Assembly (NCBI GenBank): GCA_913061095.1
Contig: CAJXVM010000001.1
Span: forward strand, 248,001-312,000
From: an uncultured Ignavibacteria bacterium
Lineage (GTDB): Bacteria > Bacteroidota > Ignavibacteria > SZUA-365
Direction of reading: 5' to 3'
Length of the DNA stretch: 64,000 nt
Under the pieces are notes generated by a model. It was not told the DNA's origin, did no database searches, and saw nothing but the letters and a program-made list of their open reading frames with translations. Position 1 is the stretch's first letter; the number at the start of each line of letters is the position of its first letter. Shown here one piece after another: positions 37,497 through 47,174 of this stretch. The position numbers and the translations under genes are program-made.

Positions 37497-40262
37497 TTAT
37501 TGCCGGACAAGCTTTCTGATCAACGTCTGATCCCCGGAGCGAAGGCGAATGAGATAGACACCGCGCCGGAGCCCGGACAGGTCATAGTGAAATGTATTGA
37601 TGCCGGGCCGGAGGTTCAAATCTTCGCGCATGACAATCTGCCCGAGCATATTCATGATCCGCATGACCGCGGTTCCACGCCTGCGCAGTTCGATACGTAC
37701 CGTGACCTCCCCGGCCGCGGGCTCCGGATATACCGTCCATGCGTCGATCGCGGGCAGTGGCGCGGCGTGCACACCGACGACCGTCACGGGAAACTCCTGC
37801 GACATGACACGGCACTGTTCGCTGACCCAGGTTTCCACCGTGTACGTTCCCGGTTCGGTGATATCGAGCTGCGGCGAATTGGCACCGGGAATCGGCATCC
37901 CGTCACGATACCATTGCAGCGGCGGCAGTGCGGTTGTGTACAGCGTGTTCCGCTCACGGGTGATGTCCGGCATCGGCGGACGCACGTGCACCTCGACGTC
38001 GATATTCCCGGAGCGTCCGATTCGGCCTTCGTGGTTCATCACGGTAACGAAATACGTACCGGAGGAATGTACTGTAATCGTTCGGGATGTCTGCCCAGTG
38101 CTCCACCGATAGGCAATGTATCCCTCACCCGCATCGAGGACGACACTGTCGCCTTCACAGAATGTGGTGCTCCCGAGCGGGGTAATGTCAGTGGTGAACC
38201 CCGCCGGGAGTAAGGGCAGCGTCAGGGTGTCGTAACAGAAGCCGATCGTGCTTCCGCCGCTTCGCATCTGCACGCGGACGGGCAGCCTGTCGCCGCCCAT
38301 GGATGACACGATGCGAAGCTTCCAGGTCACGTCGCCTGCCTCGTTCGGCTGAAGCACTCCAGGCTGCACCGCCTTCTCATATACCTGACCGCTCTCGATG
38401 TACAGTCCCTGCGGGAGCTGGACGAGCGCGGTCACCGAATCGCTCACGACCTGACCGACATTACGCACCTGCACCAGCAGATCGCAGGGATTGGGCACAA
38501 AGGATTCTGTCTGCGTATCGTAGCGGATGTCTGGAAACTCCATGTCGCAGGAGAGCATCATGCCCGCGGTCGGAATGCGGATTTCCCTGCAGCAGACGAC
38601 ATCGGCATGATTGCTGAATCCCGCCCGCAGGCAGGCCTCCGCGGATGCTACCGCACCCTGGGCTTTTGCGCGCAGTTTCCAGCGCACCTCCCGCGTTTCG
38701 TTGAGCGCGATGTCACCGATGGATTGCTCAAATCCGCCGGGCTCGACCGGTTCGAAATAACGCGTGTCGATGTCGAGGCGAACGTATCCGTCACGTGCGA
38801 TCCGCGTCCCGCGATTTTGAAGGACCATGCGCAGTTCGAATGGCTCCGGTAGATAGTGCTGTCCGCCCCCATCCCAGATAAGTGAGTCCGGCGCGTCCGC
38901 CACACAGGAGACACCGGGCGCACTGGGAGTGATTTCCACCATGCCGTCCGTGAATACCGGATCGATGCATCCCTTTGTAAACGCTGCGGAATCGACCGTG
39001 ATTTCAACGTTCCGCGAAGTGTCCATCACCGTCGACTGCAGCACGGCATAACAAAGGATACCGCTGCCGTTCACCACACGCGCCTCCGTCGTGCGGATGC
39101 GTCCGCCCCCTTCGAGATCCGCCATATGCACGTCGATGTTCTCGAGAAGCGTCCCGGGAGGAGTTTCGATGCGGTCGAGTTTCAGCCAGCGGCGATCAAA
39201 CGCGAGATCAATCGTAAGGGGATACAGATTCTCACGCAGGTACGGCGATTCAAGCGTTATGGGGATTTTCACGGGAGCGCCGCCGGAGACACGTGCGCTG
39301 CCCACGGAGAAGAACCGTCTCGAAAACGTTGAAGAATCCATCGGAGCGGTATACGTACGCGTGCTCCAGGCGCTTCCGCCGCAGAGATCCGGGATGCCGA
39401 GTTCGACGTCATGGCGCGCACCATCAGCACAGCGCGGTTCGTATGTAATGACACATTCCTGGAAGAATTCATACATGATCGTCGAAATCTCGCGATAGAT
39501 GCCCGCGAGCGCGGATGCGTCCGGCGTATGATAATATTTCCCACCCGTGATCTGGGCCAGATATTTCAACTGATCCTCGCGCACATCGCTTCCGTAACCG
39601 ATTGGAAAGACACGGATATTGTGCTCGACAGCATACGCGATAACTTCCTCGAGATTGCGTCTCGACGAATTGTCCTCCCCGTCCGTAAGGACGATCACGG
39701 CGCGACAGGTGTTGCTGCCCTGCGTCTGCGTGAGCATCAATCCCATGTATGTTCCATCCCACAGCGCCGTGGATCCTATCGCCGGCAGCCGGGAAATTGC
39801 ACGTCGAAGCTTTGCCGTGTCGCTGGTCATCTGCTGATGCACGGTCACGGTATAGTTGAAAAAGACGACGCAGCCCTCGTCTATTGTGCCGTCCATCTGG
39901 CGCACGAAATTGTAGCCCCCGTCCTTCGCGCCGACGTTCCCCTCCCCGACCATGCTGTCACTCGCATCGAAGACGAGGCCAACCGAGATCGGACAGCGTG
40001 AACTCGGATCGGGACAGGAGATCCCGAAATCATCGATTTCCCTGCCGTCCTCCCTGATCACGATGTCGGATCGCGTCAGAAAATAATTCTTGATACCGTT
40101 GCATCCCACCGACAGGTACACTTCGACCATGGGCCAGTCGAGCCGGATGCGTTTAAAGTTCAGATCCGGCTGCGCGGCTGCGGAGAAAGGAAATACCGGC
40201 AGGACGAAAAGTACTGCAAGCAGGAGCCGAATGGAAGTGCGGGAAAGGAATCGTTTCATCAT
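37497..40262 (-). CDS. T9SS-sorted VWA protein with CARDB-like and one SprB-type repeat
   Basis: 921 aa from the tandem ATGs at 40262/40259 (MMKRFLSRTSIRLLLAVLFV, signal peptide ending SAAAQ). An N-terminal beta module (VIREDGREIDDFGISC) precedes a VWA domain with MIDAS DASDS (99-103), STALWDGTYMGL and VLTDGEDNSSRR. After the VWA comes the motif CVITYEPRC-x-DG shared with three other VWA proteins here. The middle has a cohesin-like region and two CARDB-like segments (LRMVLQNRGTRIARDGYVRL; DLLVQVRNVGQVVSDSVTAL). One PKD/Ig-like repeat (FCEGDSVVLDAGEGYIAYRW) is very like repeats 7-8 of the 1666-aa protein. The tail is a T9SS sorting domain (YPEPAAGEVTVRIELRRRG ... GVYLIRLRSGDQ). Likely metal-dependent extracellular adhesion. 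Confidence 0.88.
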   Translation of the reverse strand: MMKRFLSRTSIRLLLAVLFVLPVFPFSAAAQPDLNFKRIRLDWPMVEVYLSVGCNGIKNYFLTRSDIVIREDGREIDDFGISCPDPSSRCPISVGLVFDASDSMVGEGNVGAKDGGYNFVRQMDGTIDEGCVVFFNYTVTVHQQMTSDTAKLRRAISRLPAIGSTALWDGTYMGLMLTQTQGSNTCRAVIVLTDGEDNSSRRNLEEVIAYAVEHNIRVFPIGYGSDVREDQLKYLAQITGGKYYHTPDASALAGIYREISTIMYEFFQECVITYEPRCADGARHDVELGIPDLCGGSAWSTRTYTAPMDSSTFSRRFFSVGSARVSGGAPVKIPITLESPYLRENLYPLTIDLAFDRRWLKLDRIETPPGTLLENIDVHMADLEGGGRIRTTEARVVNGSGILCYAVLQSTVMDTSRNVEITVDSAAFTKGCIDPVFTDGMVEITPSAPGVSCVADAPDSLIWDGGGQHYLPEPFELRMVLQNRGTRIARDGYVRLDIDTRYFEPVEPGGFEQSIGDIALNETREVRWKLRAKAQGAVASAEACLRAGFSNHADVVCCREIRIPTAGMMLSCDMEFPDIRYDTQTESFVPNPCDLLVQVRNVGQVVSDSVTALVQLPQGLYIESGQVYEKAVQPGVLQPNEAGDVTWKLRIVSSMGGDRLPVRVQMRSGGSTIGFCYDTLTLPLLPAGFTTDITPLGSTTFCEGDSVVLDAGEGYIAYRWSTGQTSRTITVHSSGTYFVTVMNHEGRIGRSGNIDVEVHVRPPMPDITRERNTLYTTALPPLQWYRDGMPIPGANSPQLDITEPGTYTVETWVSEQCRVMSQEFPVTVVGVHAAPLPAIDAWTVYPEPAAGEVTVRIELRRRGTAVMRIMNMLGQIVMREDLNLRPGINTFHYDLSGLRRGVYLIRLRSGDQTLIRKLVRQ

Positions 40263-40421
40263 GCATGCAGGAGCGCTTGTGGAGAGAACGGCGGACGACG
40301 ACCAGAGCGAGCGTCCCGGATGAAAATATAACACAGGGGTGTCCAAGATGTTACATGATTCAGGACACGGTGATCACTTGCATTTCAATGCGTTCAGGCC
40401 TAAATTTGTTGTCTCTGAATC

Positions 40422-40494
40422 GGCGGGTTAGCTCAGTCGGTAGAGCAGTGGAATCATAATCCACGTGTCGGCGGTTCGAGTCCGTCACCCGCTA
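40422..40494 (+). tRNA. tRNA-Met (CAT anticodon)
   Basis: A 73-nt cloverleaf: acceptor GGCGGGT/ACCCGCT, D-arm GCTC..GAGC, anticodon stem GTGGA/TCCAC with loop ATCATAA (anticodon CAT), T-arm GGCGG/CCGTC with TTCGAGT. Discriminator A; no encoded CCA. The first pair is G1-U72, a wobble. It lacks the C1-A72 mismatch of initiators, so an elongator tRNA-Met is most likely; a lysidine-modified tRNA-Ile2 cannot be excluded from the anticodon alone. Confidence 0.93.
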
Positions 40495-40495
40495 C

Positions 40496-40522
40496 AAGGC
40501 CATCCTCGCAGATGGCCTTTTT
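40496..40522 (+). terminator. Intrinsic terminator after tRNA-Met
   Basis: AAGGCCATC-CTCGCA-GATGGCCTT followed by TTT. It overlaps the most upstream ATG of the following methyltransferase frame (40512), arguing for a later start there. Confidence 0.8.
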
Positions 40523-40559
40523 CGTCCCTGCGGCAGCGACCGCATCCGCACATTTCCCG

Positions 40560-41171
40560 ATGCCGAAGCACACCATCCATACCATCACCGAGCGCAGACG
40601 CGCACGATTCGAGGCAGCGCTGCGCCGGCGCCAGACCGATCTGACGATTGTGCTTGAAAACATCTGGGATCCTCACAATGTCAGCGCCATTCTCCGTTCC
40701 GCCGATGCCGTCGGGATTCACACGGTTTATCTGCTCTACACGATCGAATCCGCTCCCAACCTGAGCCGGCATGGAAAGCAGAGTTCCGCGAGCGCCAGGA
40801 AATGGCTGGAATTTCGCCGTTTCCATGATGTCGACGAGTGCTTTGCGGATCTGCGTTCACGGGGATTTCACGTCTATGCCTCCCACCTGACCGAACATTC
40901 CATTCAGCTGCACGATATCGACTTCACTCGAAAGACCGCGGTGATTCTCGGCAACGAACATCGCGGCGTTTCGCCCGAGGCCTGCGAGCGGGCTGATGGC
41001 ATTTACTACATTCCGATGATGGGCATGGTTGAAAGTCTGAACGTATCGGTTGCGGCGGCGGTATCACTCTATGAGGCGCTCCGTCAGCGCGATGCGGCAG
41101 GATGCTACGATACGCCGCAGCTGGGTGAGGAGGGGGTCGCGCAGCACCTCATCGAATGGGCGAAAAAATAA
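40560..41171 (+). CDS. trmH: SpoU/TrmH-family RNA 2'-O-methyltransferase
   Basis: 203 aa from ATG 40560. An in-frame ATG at 40512 lies inside the tRNA terminator stem and would add an unrelated Ala-rich leader. SPOUT-class motifs: ENIWDPHNVSAILRSADAVG (motif 1), VILGNEHRGVSPEACERAD (motif 2) and YYIPMMGMVESLNVSVAAAV (motif 3, the AdoMet-binding trefoil knot). This set matches TrmH, which methylates G18 in the tRNA D-loop; a related rRNA target is possible. Cytoplasmic. It lies directly behind a tRNA gene and is convergent with the VWA gene at 41194, only 22 bp apart. Confidence 0.88.
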   Translation: MPKHTIHTITERRRARFEAALRRRQTDLTIVLENIWDPHNVSAILRSADAVGIHTVYLLYTIESAPNLSRHGKQSSASARKWLEFRRFHDVDECFADLRSRGFHVYASHLTEHSIQLHDIDFTRKTAVILGNEHRGVSPEACERADGIYYIPMMGMVESLNVSVAAAVSLYEALRQRDAAGCYDTPQLGEEGVAQHLIEWAKK

Positions 41172-41193
41172 ACCCTACACGCTCAGACAGGAT

Positions 41194-43251
41194 TTACTGC
41201 AGCACCAGCAGGCGTCGAACCACCGTCTGATCCCGAAGCCGAAGCACCGCGAGATATTCGCCGGCTGGAAGAGACGAGACATCAATCTGCTGCTCATAGC
41301 TGCCCGCATGCAAATGTGCGTTCAGCAACGTCCGCACAATTCGCCCGCTGCCGTCGAGCAGCAGCAGTTCCACCTGACCGTCACGTTCCGGCGAGAACGA
41401 AAGCGTTGTTCGCCCCCGGGCCGGATTGGGGAAATTCAGCAGTTGTGGTTCCTGGGCCCTCCTGCGAAGAATCGGCTGGCAGATCCCGTCGACCATGATC
41501 ACGGGAGGATTGACATCGAAATCGATGCGGCACCCTGTCACAATCTTTTGAACCGCGAAATCAAGCGGGTATTCTTTTGGCTGCCTGTCGGCAAAGGTTC
41601 GGAATCTCAGAATAAGAAGCGTGTCCCTGTCCAGTGCCGCAGGTGAATCGAGGGAAAACTCTATCCGGTCCTGCTCCCTTTGAATAAGGACATTCGCGTT
41701 CTCTGCAATCGTCCCCTCCGCTTCTGCATCGACATATTCCAGCGCCGGATCGGTGACATCGAGAGTCCACTGCATATTGAACCGCCGTCCGCTCTCCGGG
41801 GCGGGTTCGAGAAGCAGGGGAACGCTGACTTCCTGCTGGTCGCCGCTGACAAGGGTTTCACCGGCACCGAGCGTGAACGATTCCTCACAGGCGCGAATAC
41901 CGATCATTCCCCCCTGCATGCTCATTTCAAACGGACAGAGCCCGATGACGGCCCCATCTGCAATACCGATCAAGGCAGTGCTGTCTGCTGCCCGCGGGAG
42001 CGTCTCGAACTGAAGCTCGAAGAGATGGCCGGTCGGCAGCGCCGGAAGAAAACTCATCAGCTGAATGCGCAGCGTCCCTGGAGTATCCTCGAAAACTTCC
42101 ACCTGCTGTCCGTCCGACATGGTTCCCACAGTAAGGACCCCCAGAAAGCGCATGAAGGATGGATCGTAAGTAACTGTCGTCATGTAACTTATCGGCTGAG
42201 AAGTCGAGAATTGCTCCAGTACGCTCACCGGGATGACTGCCGTATCACCCGAGACCACATCCACACCCTGTTCAACAAAGAGCGTCACGGGATTGAGCCT
42301 GCGCTCGACGACATACGAGCTGTCATCTTCGCCGAAAAAGCCCGATCCCGTCACGGTCAGCTGAATATCCCGGCGGCTGCCGTCGAGACAGGGATTCGAA
42401 GAGGTATAGCGAAGCACGCAGTCATCCGTGATGAGTTCACTTCCCAGCTGATTGAAAATTGCCTGCAAGTCGTTTGCATCCGGGGCGGGATAGAACCGCC
42501 CCCCTGTCGCTGCGGCGAGAGCGGACAGTTCGCCGATGTCGATGTCATCACCGAGTCCAATCGGATAAACGGGGATTCCCTCGTCAATCGCGTTCTGAAT
42601 CGCGCGGCTGCGAAAGCCGCCGCCGAATTGATTGCGGCCGTCTGTCACGACGATCAGTGCTTTGCGTCCGGGACGAACGCGCAGCAGCTCCACCGCATCG
42701 ATGATCGATTCCCACAGCCGTGTTCCTCCCTCCGCTGAAATGGAGGCCAGGGAGCCCTTCAATGATTCAATATCGGTGCTGAAGTCATGCTCAACCCGAA
42801 AGACCTGAATGGGAATGATCGTTCCCGTGGTGAAACTGAAGATGGCGGCTTCATCCCTGTCACCCAGCAGGTCGAGAAACGCGCCGATGGCGGATTTCGC
42901 CGCGCGGATCTTTGTGCTGTCAGGATCATACCGGTTGAAACGGTCACGCGTCATGCTGCCGGAGCGATCGAGCAGGATCGCCAGTGAGAGCCGGATGCTG
43001 CTGTCCTGCGGACAGTCGAGAAACTCGACCTGCTGCAGAACACCGTTTTCGCTGAGGCGCGCATTCGATGCATCAACGTTCAGACTGCTGTTGAGCGGCT
43101 TGCTGATATGCAGACGAAGAAGCACCGATGGAAACTGTGACAGGTCAATCTCATTGATCTTCACAGTGATGCTGTTTCCCTGCGCGACGAGGGAGAGCGG
43201 GACAAAGACACCGATGACCGCGGTGATCAGAAATCGGAACAAACGTTTCAT
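41194..43251 (-). CDS. T9SS-sorted VWA protein with cohesin-like region
   Basis: 685 aa. Signal peptide MKRLFRFLITAVIGVFVPLS-LVAQ. An N-terminal beta module ends ...LSENGVLQQVEFLDC. The VWA domain has MIDAS DRSGS at 95-99, GGTRLWESIIDAV and VVTDGRNQFG. CVLRYTSSNPC-LDGSRRDIQL follows directly. Two cohesin-like stretches come next (VDVVSGDTAVIPVSVLEQF; TLGAGETLVSGDQQEVSVPL). The tail is a compact T9SS sorting domain (NFPNPARGRTTLSFSPERDG ... PAGEYLAVLRLRDQTV). Its ATG overlaps the TGA of the upstream VWA gene in an ATGA, so the two are translationally coupled. The two proteins share architecture throughout and look like an old tandem duplication. Confidence 0.9.
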   Translation of the reverse strand: MKRLFRFLITAVIGVFVPLSLVAQGNSITVKINEIDLSQFPSVLLRLHISKPLNSSLNVDASNARLSENGVLQQVEFLDCPQDSSIRLSLAILLDRSGSMTRDRFNRYDPDSTKIRAAKSAIGAFLDLLGDRDEAAIFSFTTGTIIPIQVFRVEHDFSTDIESLKGSLASISAEGGTRLWESIIDAVELLRVRPGRKALIVVTDGRNQFGGGFRSRAIQNAIDEGIPVYPIGLGDDIDIGELSALAAATGGRFYPAPDANDLQAIFNQLGSELITDDCVLRYTSSNPCLDGSRRDIQLTVTGSGFFGEDDSSYVVERRLNPVTLFVEQGVDVVSGDTAVIPVSVLEQFSTSQPISYMTTVTYDPSFMRFLGVLTVGTMSDGQQVEVFEDTPGTLRIQLMSFLPALPTGHLFELQFETLPRAADSTALIGIADGAVIGLCPFEMSMQGGMIGIRACEESFTLGAGETLVSGDQQEVSVPLLLEPAPESGRRFNMQWTLDVTDPALEYVDAEAEGTIAENANVLIQREQDRIEFSLDSPAALDRDTLLILRFRTFADRQPKEYPLDFAVQKIVTGCRIDFDVNPPVIMVDGICQPILRRRAQEPQLLNFPNPARGRTTLSFSPERDGQVELLLLDGSGRIVRTLLNAHLHAGSYEQQIDVSSLPAGEYLAVLRLRDQTVVRRLLVLQ

Positions 43252-45410
43252 CTGGCAAGCAACACCTTTCTGGTGCGAATTTCATTTCCTTCCCTCAGAA
43301 CGCAGAGATACACACCGCTTGGAAGATTGTCCGGTCTCCAGACAGCCGAATGACGGCCTTTCGGCAGGAAACCGTCCACGAGAAGCGCGCACCGGCGTCC
43401 GAATTCATCGATAATCTCCATTCTCGCCGGCGCCTCTCCCGTCACGGTGAATTCAAAGGTCGTCTGTCCGCCGTCAGCGGAAACGGGGTTCGGGCTGTTC
43501 TGTGAGAGCTGCAGACCAGGTCTGCGGCGCAGCAGGGGGACGCACAGGCCATCGGTGTAGAGACGGTGACCGACAAGCGTAATATCCGGCACGCAATCGG
43601 ATGCGATGATGCCTATACCGCGCTGCCTCATGAAAGCGCTGCGCAGCTGGAACGCCACCGGCTGACCAACCTTTTGCATCGCGGTGACAAATGAGAGGTA
43701 GAGCAGCACGCCGGACGTGTCGTCCGGCAGCCCTTCCCCGGCCCGGATTTCCAGCGCTCCACGAAGGGGAAATACCGAAACATCGAGATCCTGCGAAATG
43801 CTGCCGGCAGTGGAAAACCCGTCATACGTGAACAACGACGCATCGTAATCAACGTGAATGCTGTACTCGAGAGACTGGTTGAAATCAATCGGCGATTCAA
43901 GGAGAATGGGCACTTCAACCTTCTGTCCGGGTATCGCAACGATCGTCGTATCAAAGCCGAGTACGACACTCGTGGGACAGGCATGCACCATCGTCTCCGC
44001 GGTTGTGGCGGTGGCGATCATCTGGCAGACCTGACGGGCGTATGTCACCTCGAACGCAAAACGAAGTGCCGCGACCGAGGAACGGGACGCAACCTCGACG
44101 TCAAGCGAGAACAACTCGTCCGAATCATACGGGATGCCGCGCCGCGGTAGAATATCAGCGGCCGAGATCCGAACGACGCCGGGCTGAAGAATTTCAATGT
44201 CAATCATGTCGCCATCGAGTACCGAGGCAGAAGTCGCTGTGCCAAGCACTGTGATCAGATCAGGATCATACCGCAGTTCAGCACTGAACGACATGGGCTC
44301 TCCCGGACGCACCTCTCCATCGGCGATGACAGGAATACTGTACCGCCGTCCCGCCTGCAGCGCTTCGGAAGGCAATTGCAGCGACAGTAAAAGACGGGAG
44401 CGCAGGTCAGGAAGACGGTACGCGACACGCTCCGTGAGCAGCATCCCTTCGATATCCGCCTGGATTTCAACGCTGCGCTGCGCGCCGTCCCTGCAGGTGT
44501 CGGGGGTCACGTAGCGCAGCACGCAGCCGATCGAGTATATGCTCTCGATGATATCGCTGAAAATCTGAGACAGATCTTCGCTGGTCGGCGCAAAAAACGC
44601 TTTTCCTCCCGTCCCCTCGGCAATGCGGCGGAGGGTATCTTCATCCACCCGCCACGGCTGGTCGGGATCCTTGTAGAACCCGAGTCCGATGGGATAGACG
44701 GGTACACCGCGCCTCCACGCCAGGGAGATCGCCTGTTCGCGTGTCAGCCGTGATCCGTTGTCGACTCCGTCGGTGAGCAGGACGATGACCTTCTTCCCCT
44801 GCTTCTCCGCGGAAAGCGCGGATGCGATCTCGATCGCATCATAAATCGACGTTCCGCTGCGCAGTTCCATCCCCGACGCGGCATCCACAAGTTTGCGTGT
44901 ATCCGATGTGAACGGCTGCTCCTGGCGAAAAGTGTAGGCAAAACTTCCTAGCGCGCCCTCATCCTGCGGCCGCAGCCTGGAGAAGGCATCGATGAACACC
45001 TGCTTTGCCGTTCGCCATTTCACGCTGTCGGGATCATAGAGCGTGGTATCCTCCATGAATCCCATACTGTAACTGACGTCGATCAGAAAATAAAAATAGA
45101 TCTTGGAAGCGATTTGCATGTCGCCGCATTCGATTTCCAGCGGCAGCATCCGCACACCGTCTTCGAAGACCATGAAATCAGACGCCGTGAGCGAGTCGAC
45201 CGCGGCTGTGTTGTCGAGCACTTCAAAGGGAATTTCGATGGTGGGATAGGAATCGAGCAGCGGTGCGCCCGTGACGAGCTGATACTGCGCGTGCACGGGG
45301 ACGGATGCGCACAGCAGGAACACGATCGCGAGGAGACCGGCCTTCAATGTGAAGTCGCCGCCCTCGGGGGATGTTACTCCCCGGATCGCCAGTGTGTTTC
45401 CTGCATTCAT
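43248..45410 (-). CDS. T9SS-sorted VWA protein, tandem paralogue
   Basis: 720 aa from ATG 45410. A TTG at 45347 (KAGLLAIVFLLCASVPVHAQ) would give a more standard signal peptide and is a real alternative. N-terminal module with VDSLTASDFMVFEDGVRMLP, then a VWA domain with MIDAS DVSYS (111-115 of the long form), GTSIYDAIEIASAL and LLTDGVDNGSR. The post-VWA motif is CVLRYVTPDTC-RDGAQRSVEI. Two cohesin-like domains follow (LQAGRRYSIPVIADGEVRPG; TIVAIPGQKVEVPILLESPI). T9SS sorting tail: SQNSPNPVSADGGQTTFEFT ... PSGVYLCVLREGNEIRTRKV. Coupled to the next gene by an ATGA overlap. Probably a secreted adhesin-like protein; partner unknown. Confidence 0.88.
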   Translation of the reverse strand: MNAGNTLAIRGVTSPEGGDFTLKAGLLAIVFLLCASVPVHAQYQLVTGAPLLDSYPTIEIPFEVLDNTAAVDSLTASDFMVFEDGVRMLPLEIECGDMQIASKIYFYFLIDVSYSMGFMEDTTLYDPDSVKWRTAKQVFIDAFSRLRPQDEGALGSFAYTFRQEQPFTSDTRKLVDAASGMELRSGTSIYDAIEIASALSAEKQGKKVIVLLTDGVDNGSRLTREQAISLAWRRGVPVYPIGLGFYKDPDQPWRVDEDTLRRIAEGTGGKAFFAPTSEDLSQIFSDIIESIYSIGCVLRYVTPDTCRDGAQRSVEIQADIEGMLLTERVAYRLPDLRSRLLLSLQLPSEALQAGRRYSIPVIADGEVRPGEPMSFSAELRYDPDLITVLGTATSASVLDGDMIDIEILQPGVVRISAADILPRRGIPYDSDELFSLDVEVASRSSVAALRFAFEVTYARQVCQMIATATTAETMVHACPTSVVLGFDTTIVAIPGQKVEVPILLESPIDFNQSLEYSIHVDYDASLFTYDGFSTAGSISQDLDVSVFPLRGALEIRAGEGLPDDTSGVLLYLSFVTAMQKVGQPVAFQLRSAFMRQRGIGIIASDCVPDITLVGHRLYTDGLCVPLLRRRPGLQLSQNSPNPVSADGGQTTFEFTVTGEAPARMEIIDEFGRRCALLVDGFLPKGRHSAVWRPDNLPSGVYLCVLREGNEIRTRKVLLAR

Positions 45411-45563
45411 ACGACCGCGCGTCCTTTCGCTGTGTGATGGAGGCGTCTCACACAATATATGACAAAACGGAGATGGATTCGTTACATGAAAATCTCACGA
45501 TTTTGTCATTTCCTGTCAAGGCGAAAGGACGTGCGACGCACCATTCTGTCAGCACGCGCCGGA

Positions 45564-47168
45564 TTATTCCGCCGATCGGATCCGCACTTCGACCCGCCTG
45601 TTCTTCGACCAGGCCTCTTCGTCGCGACTCGGTACCGCGGGACGCGTTTCCCCGTACGCGTTGACGCGTATGGCATCGAGTGGCACACCGAGATCCCGCA
45701 ATACCCTGCTGACTGCCATACCGCGACGGCGGGAGAGCTGATAGTTGTACTCCTCGGATCCGCGGTCATCCGTATGCGCGTCGAGTGTCACGGTAACCGT
45801 GACTCCCGCATCAAGAAGTGGCTGAATCATTTCTGCGTACAGATCCCGAAGCTGGCTGCGGTACTCCGGCAGCACTTCGGAGCGGTCGAACTCGAAATAG
45901 GCCACGGTGAGATCCGGCGGGACGGTGTCACTCACAACCTCTCCTTCCGCATCGCGTGGCACCGTCAGCGGGGCGAGCCCAATGCTCTTGCGAAATTCAT
46001 TGTAGTAGAGGAAATCCGGGACGGTGAAATCCACGGTGGCGCCCTCATATCCCTCCGCACTTGCAGTCATGCGGTAACTTCTGTCGAGATCGGTGCGGAA
46101 TTCAAACCTTCCGTTGACATTGGCGGTGACGGTAAACGGTGAGGCCTCCGCGGGTTCGACACGGATGCGCGCCCTGGCGATGCCCATTTCGGAGAGCGTG
46201 TCGTACACGACGCCGCGCACCCAGTAGATGTAGCGTGTGCTGTCTTTGTAGGGATTCGGCCAGACAGCGTAGATATCCAGTTCCCCCTGTCCGCCGCCGC
46301 GTGAGGAGGCGACAAAGACCGTATCTTCCCGCGGAGACAGGCGGAAGAACATATCGTCCTCGCGCGAGTTGAACGGTCTGCCGATATTGACGGCGGGTGT
46401 CCACTTGTTGCGCCGAAGCACCGTGGAGCGAAACAGGTCGTGTCCGCCCATGCCGGGATGGCCGGTACTGCTGAAATACAGATCCTCACCGTTTGGTGCT
46501 ACGGTTGGCGCCTTTTCATCGCCGCCGGTGTTGATTTCCGAACCGAGGTTTTGCGCTCTTCCCCAGCGGCCGTTTCGCAGCATCCGGCATCGCCAGATAT
46601 CCGTTCCTCCTTCCCCGCCGGGACGATCCGAGGCGAAATACAGGAATTCGCCGTCCGGGGAAACGAAGGGTTGGGAATCCCAGAATTTCGAATTCACGCC
46701 CTCGCCGAGATTGCGGATTTCCTGCCATTTGCCGTTGTAATCCATGCGGGCTGCGTAGATATCGCAGTCGCCGAGCCCGTCTTCCGTATCACACTGCACG
46801 AAATAAATCCACTCGCCGTCACTGGTGATAAACGGGGCGCCTTCATCGCGACCGGTGTTGATCTTTCCGCCGTAATTCAGGGATTTTGTCCACGTGCGAT
46901 ATTCCCTGTCTGTAAACCAGAAATCATCACCCTGGATGTACCCTTCCACGGTCGGACGGTCTGACGTGAACAGCAGTCGGTCACGATAGAGCACCATGGC
47001 ATAGTCTTCATGGGAAGAATTGACCTCCGCGCCCAGATTTTCTGCCACCACGCCGTCATGATCAATGACGCTCTCTGGCGACAGTCCGCCGCAGGCAACG
47101 GCAAAAAGAAGAAGCAGGGATGCTGCCACGGGCATGCGCCACCTGCGATACTGTATTCCGGTAGTCAT
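45564..47168 (-). CDS. PorE-like OmpA/PD40/CarboxypepD_reg lipoprotein
   Basis: 534 aa from ATG 47168; ATG 47141 is an alternative. A hydrophobic signal ends FAVACGG, a permissive lipobox. Five PD40/WD40-like propeller motifs follow (ITSDGEWIYFVQCDTEDG, VSPDGEFLYFASDRPGGEGG, VAPNGEDLYFSSTGHPGMGG, LSPREDTVFVASSRGGGQGE and an N-terminal one). Next is a CarboxypepD_reg segment (GVVYDTLSEMGIARARIRVE), and finally an OmpA peptidoglycan-binding domain (VAYFEFDRSEVLPEYRSQL, DAHTDDRGSEEYNYQLSRRR, NRRVEVRI). This order matches PorE, the T9SS periplasmic component that contacts peptidoglycan, but without PorE's N-terminal TPR. An unrelated OmpA-PD40 protein is the alternative. Paired with the outer-membrane barrel gene 6 bp upstream. 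Confidence 0.82.
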   Translation of the reverse strand: MTTGIQYRRWRMPVAASLLLLFAVACGGLSPESVIDHDGVVAENLGAEVNSSHEDYAMVLYRDRLLFTSDRPTVEGYIQGDDFWFTDREYRTWTKSLNYGGKINTGRDEGAPFITSDGEWIYFVQCDTEDGLGDCDIYAARMDYNGKWQEIRNLGEGVNSKFWDSQPFVSPDGEFLYFASDRPGGEGGTDIWRCRMLRNGRWGRAQNLGSEINTGGDEKAPTVAPNGEDLYFSSTGHPGMGGHDLFRSTVLRRNKWTPAVNIGRPFNSREDDMFFRLSPREDTVFVASSRGGGQGELDIYAVWPNPYKDSTRYIYWVRGVVYDTLSEMGIARARIRVEPAEASPFTVTANVNGRFEFRTDLDRSYRMTASAEGYEGATVDFTVPDFLYYNEFRKSIGLAPLTVPRDAEGEVVSDTVPPDLTVAYFEFDRSEVLPEYRSQLRDLYAEMIQPLLDAGVTVTVTLDAHTDDRGSEEYNYQLSRRRGMAVSRVLRDLGVPLDAIRVNAYGETRPAVPSRDEEAWSKNRRVEVRIRSAE

Positions 47169-47174
47169 GTGCAC

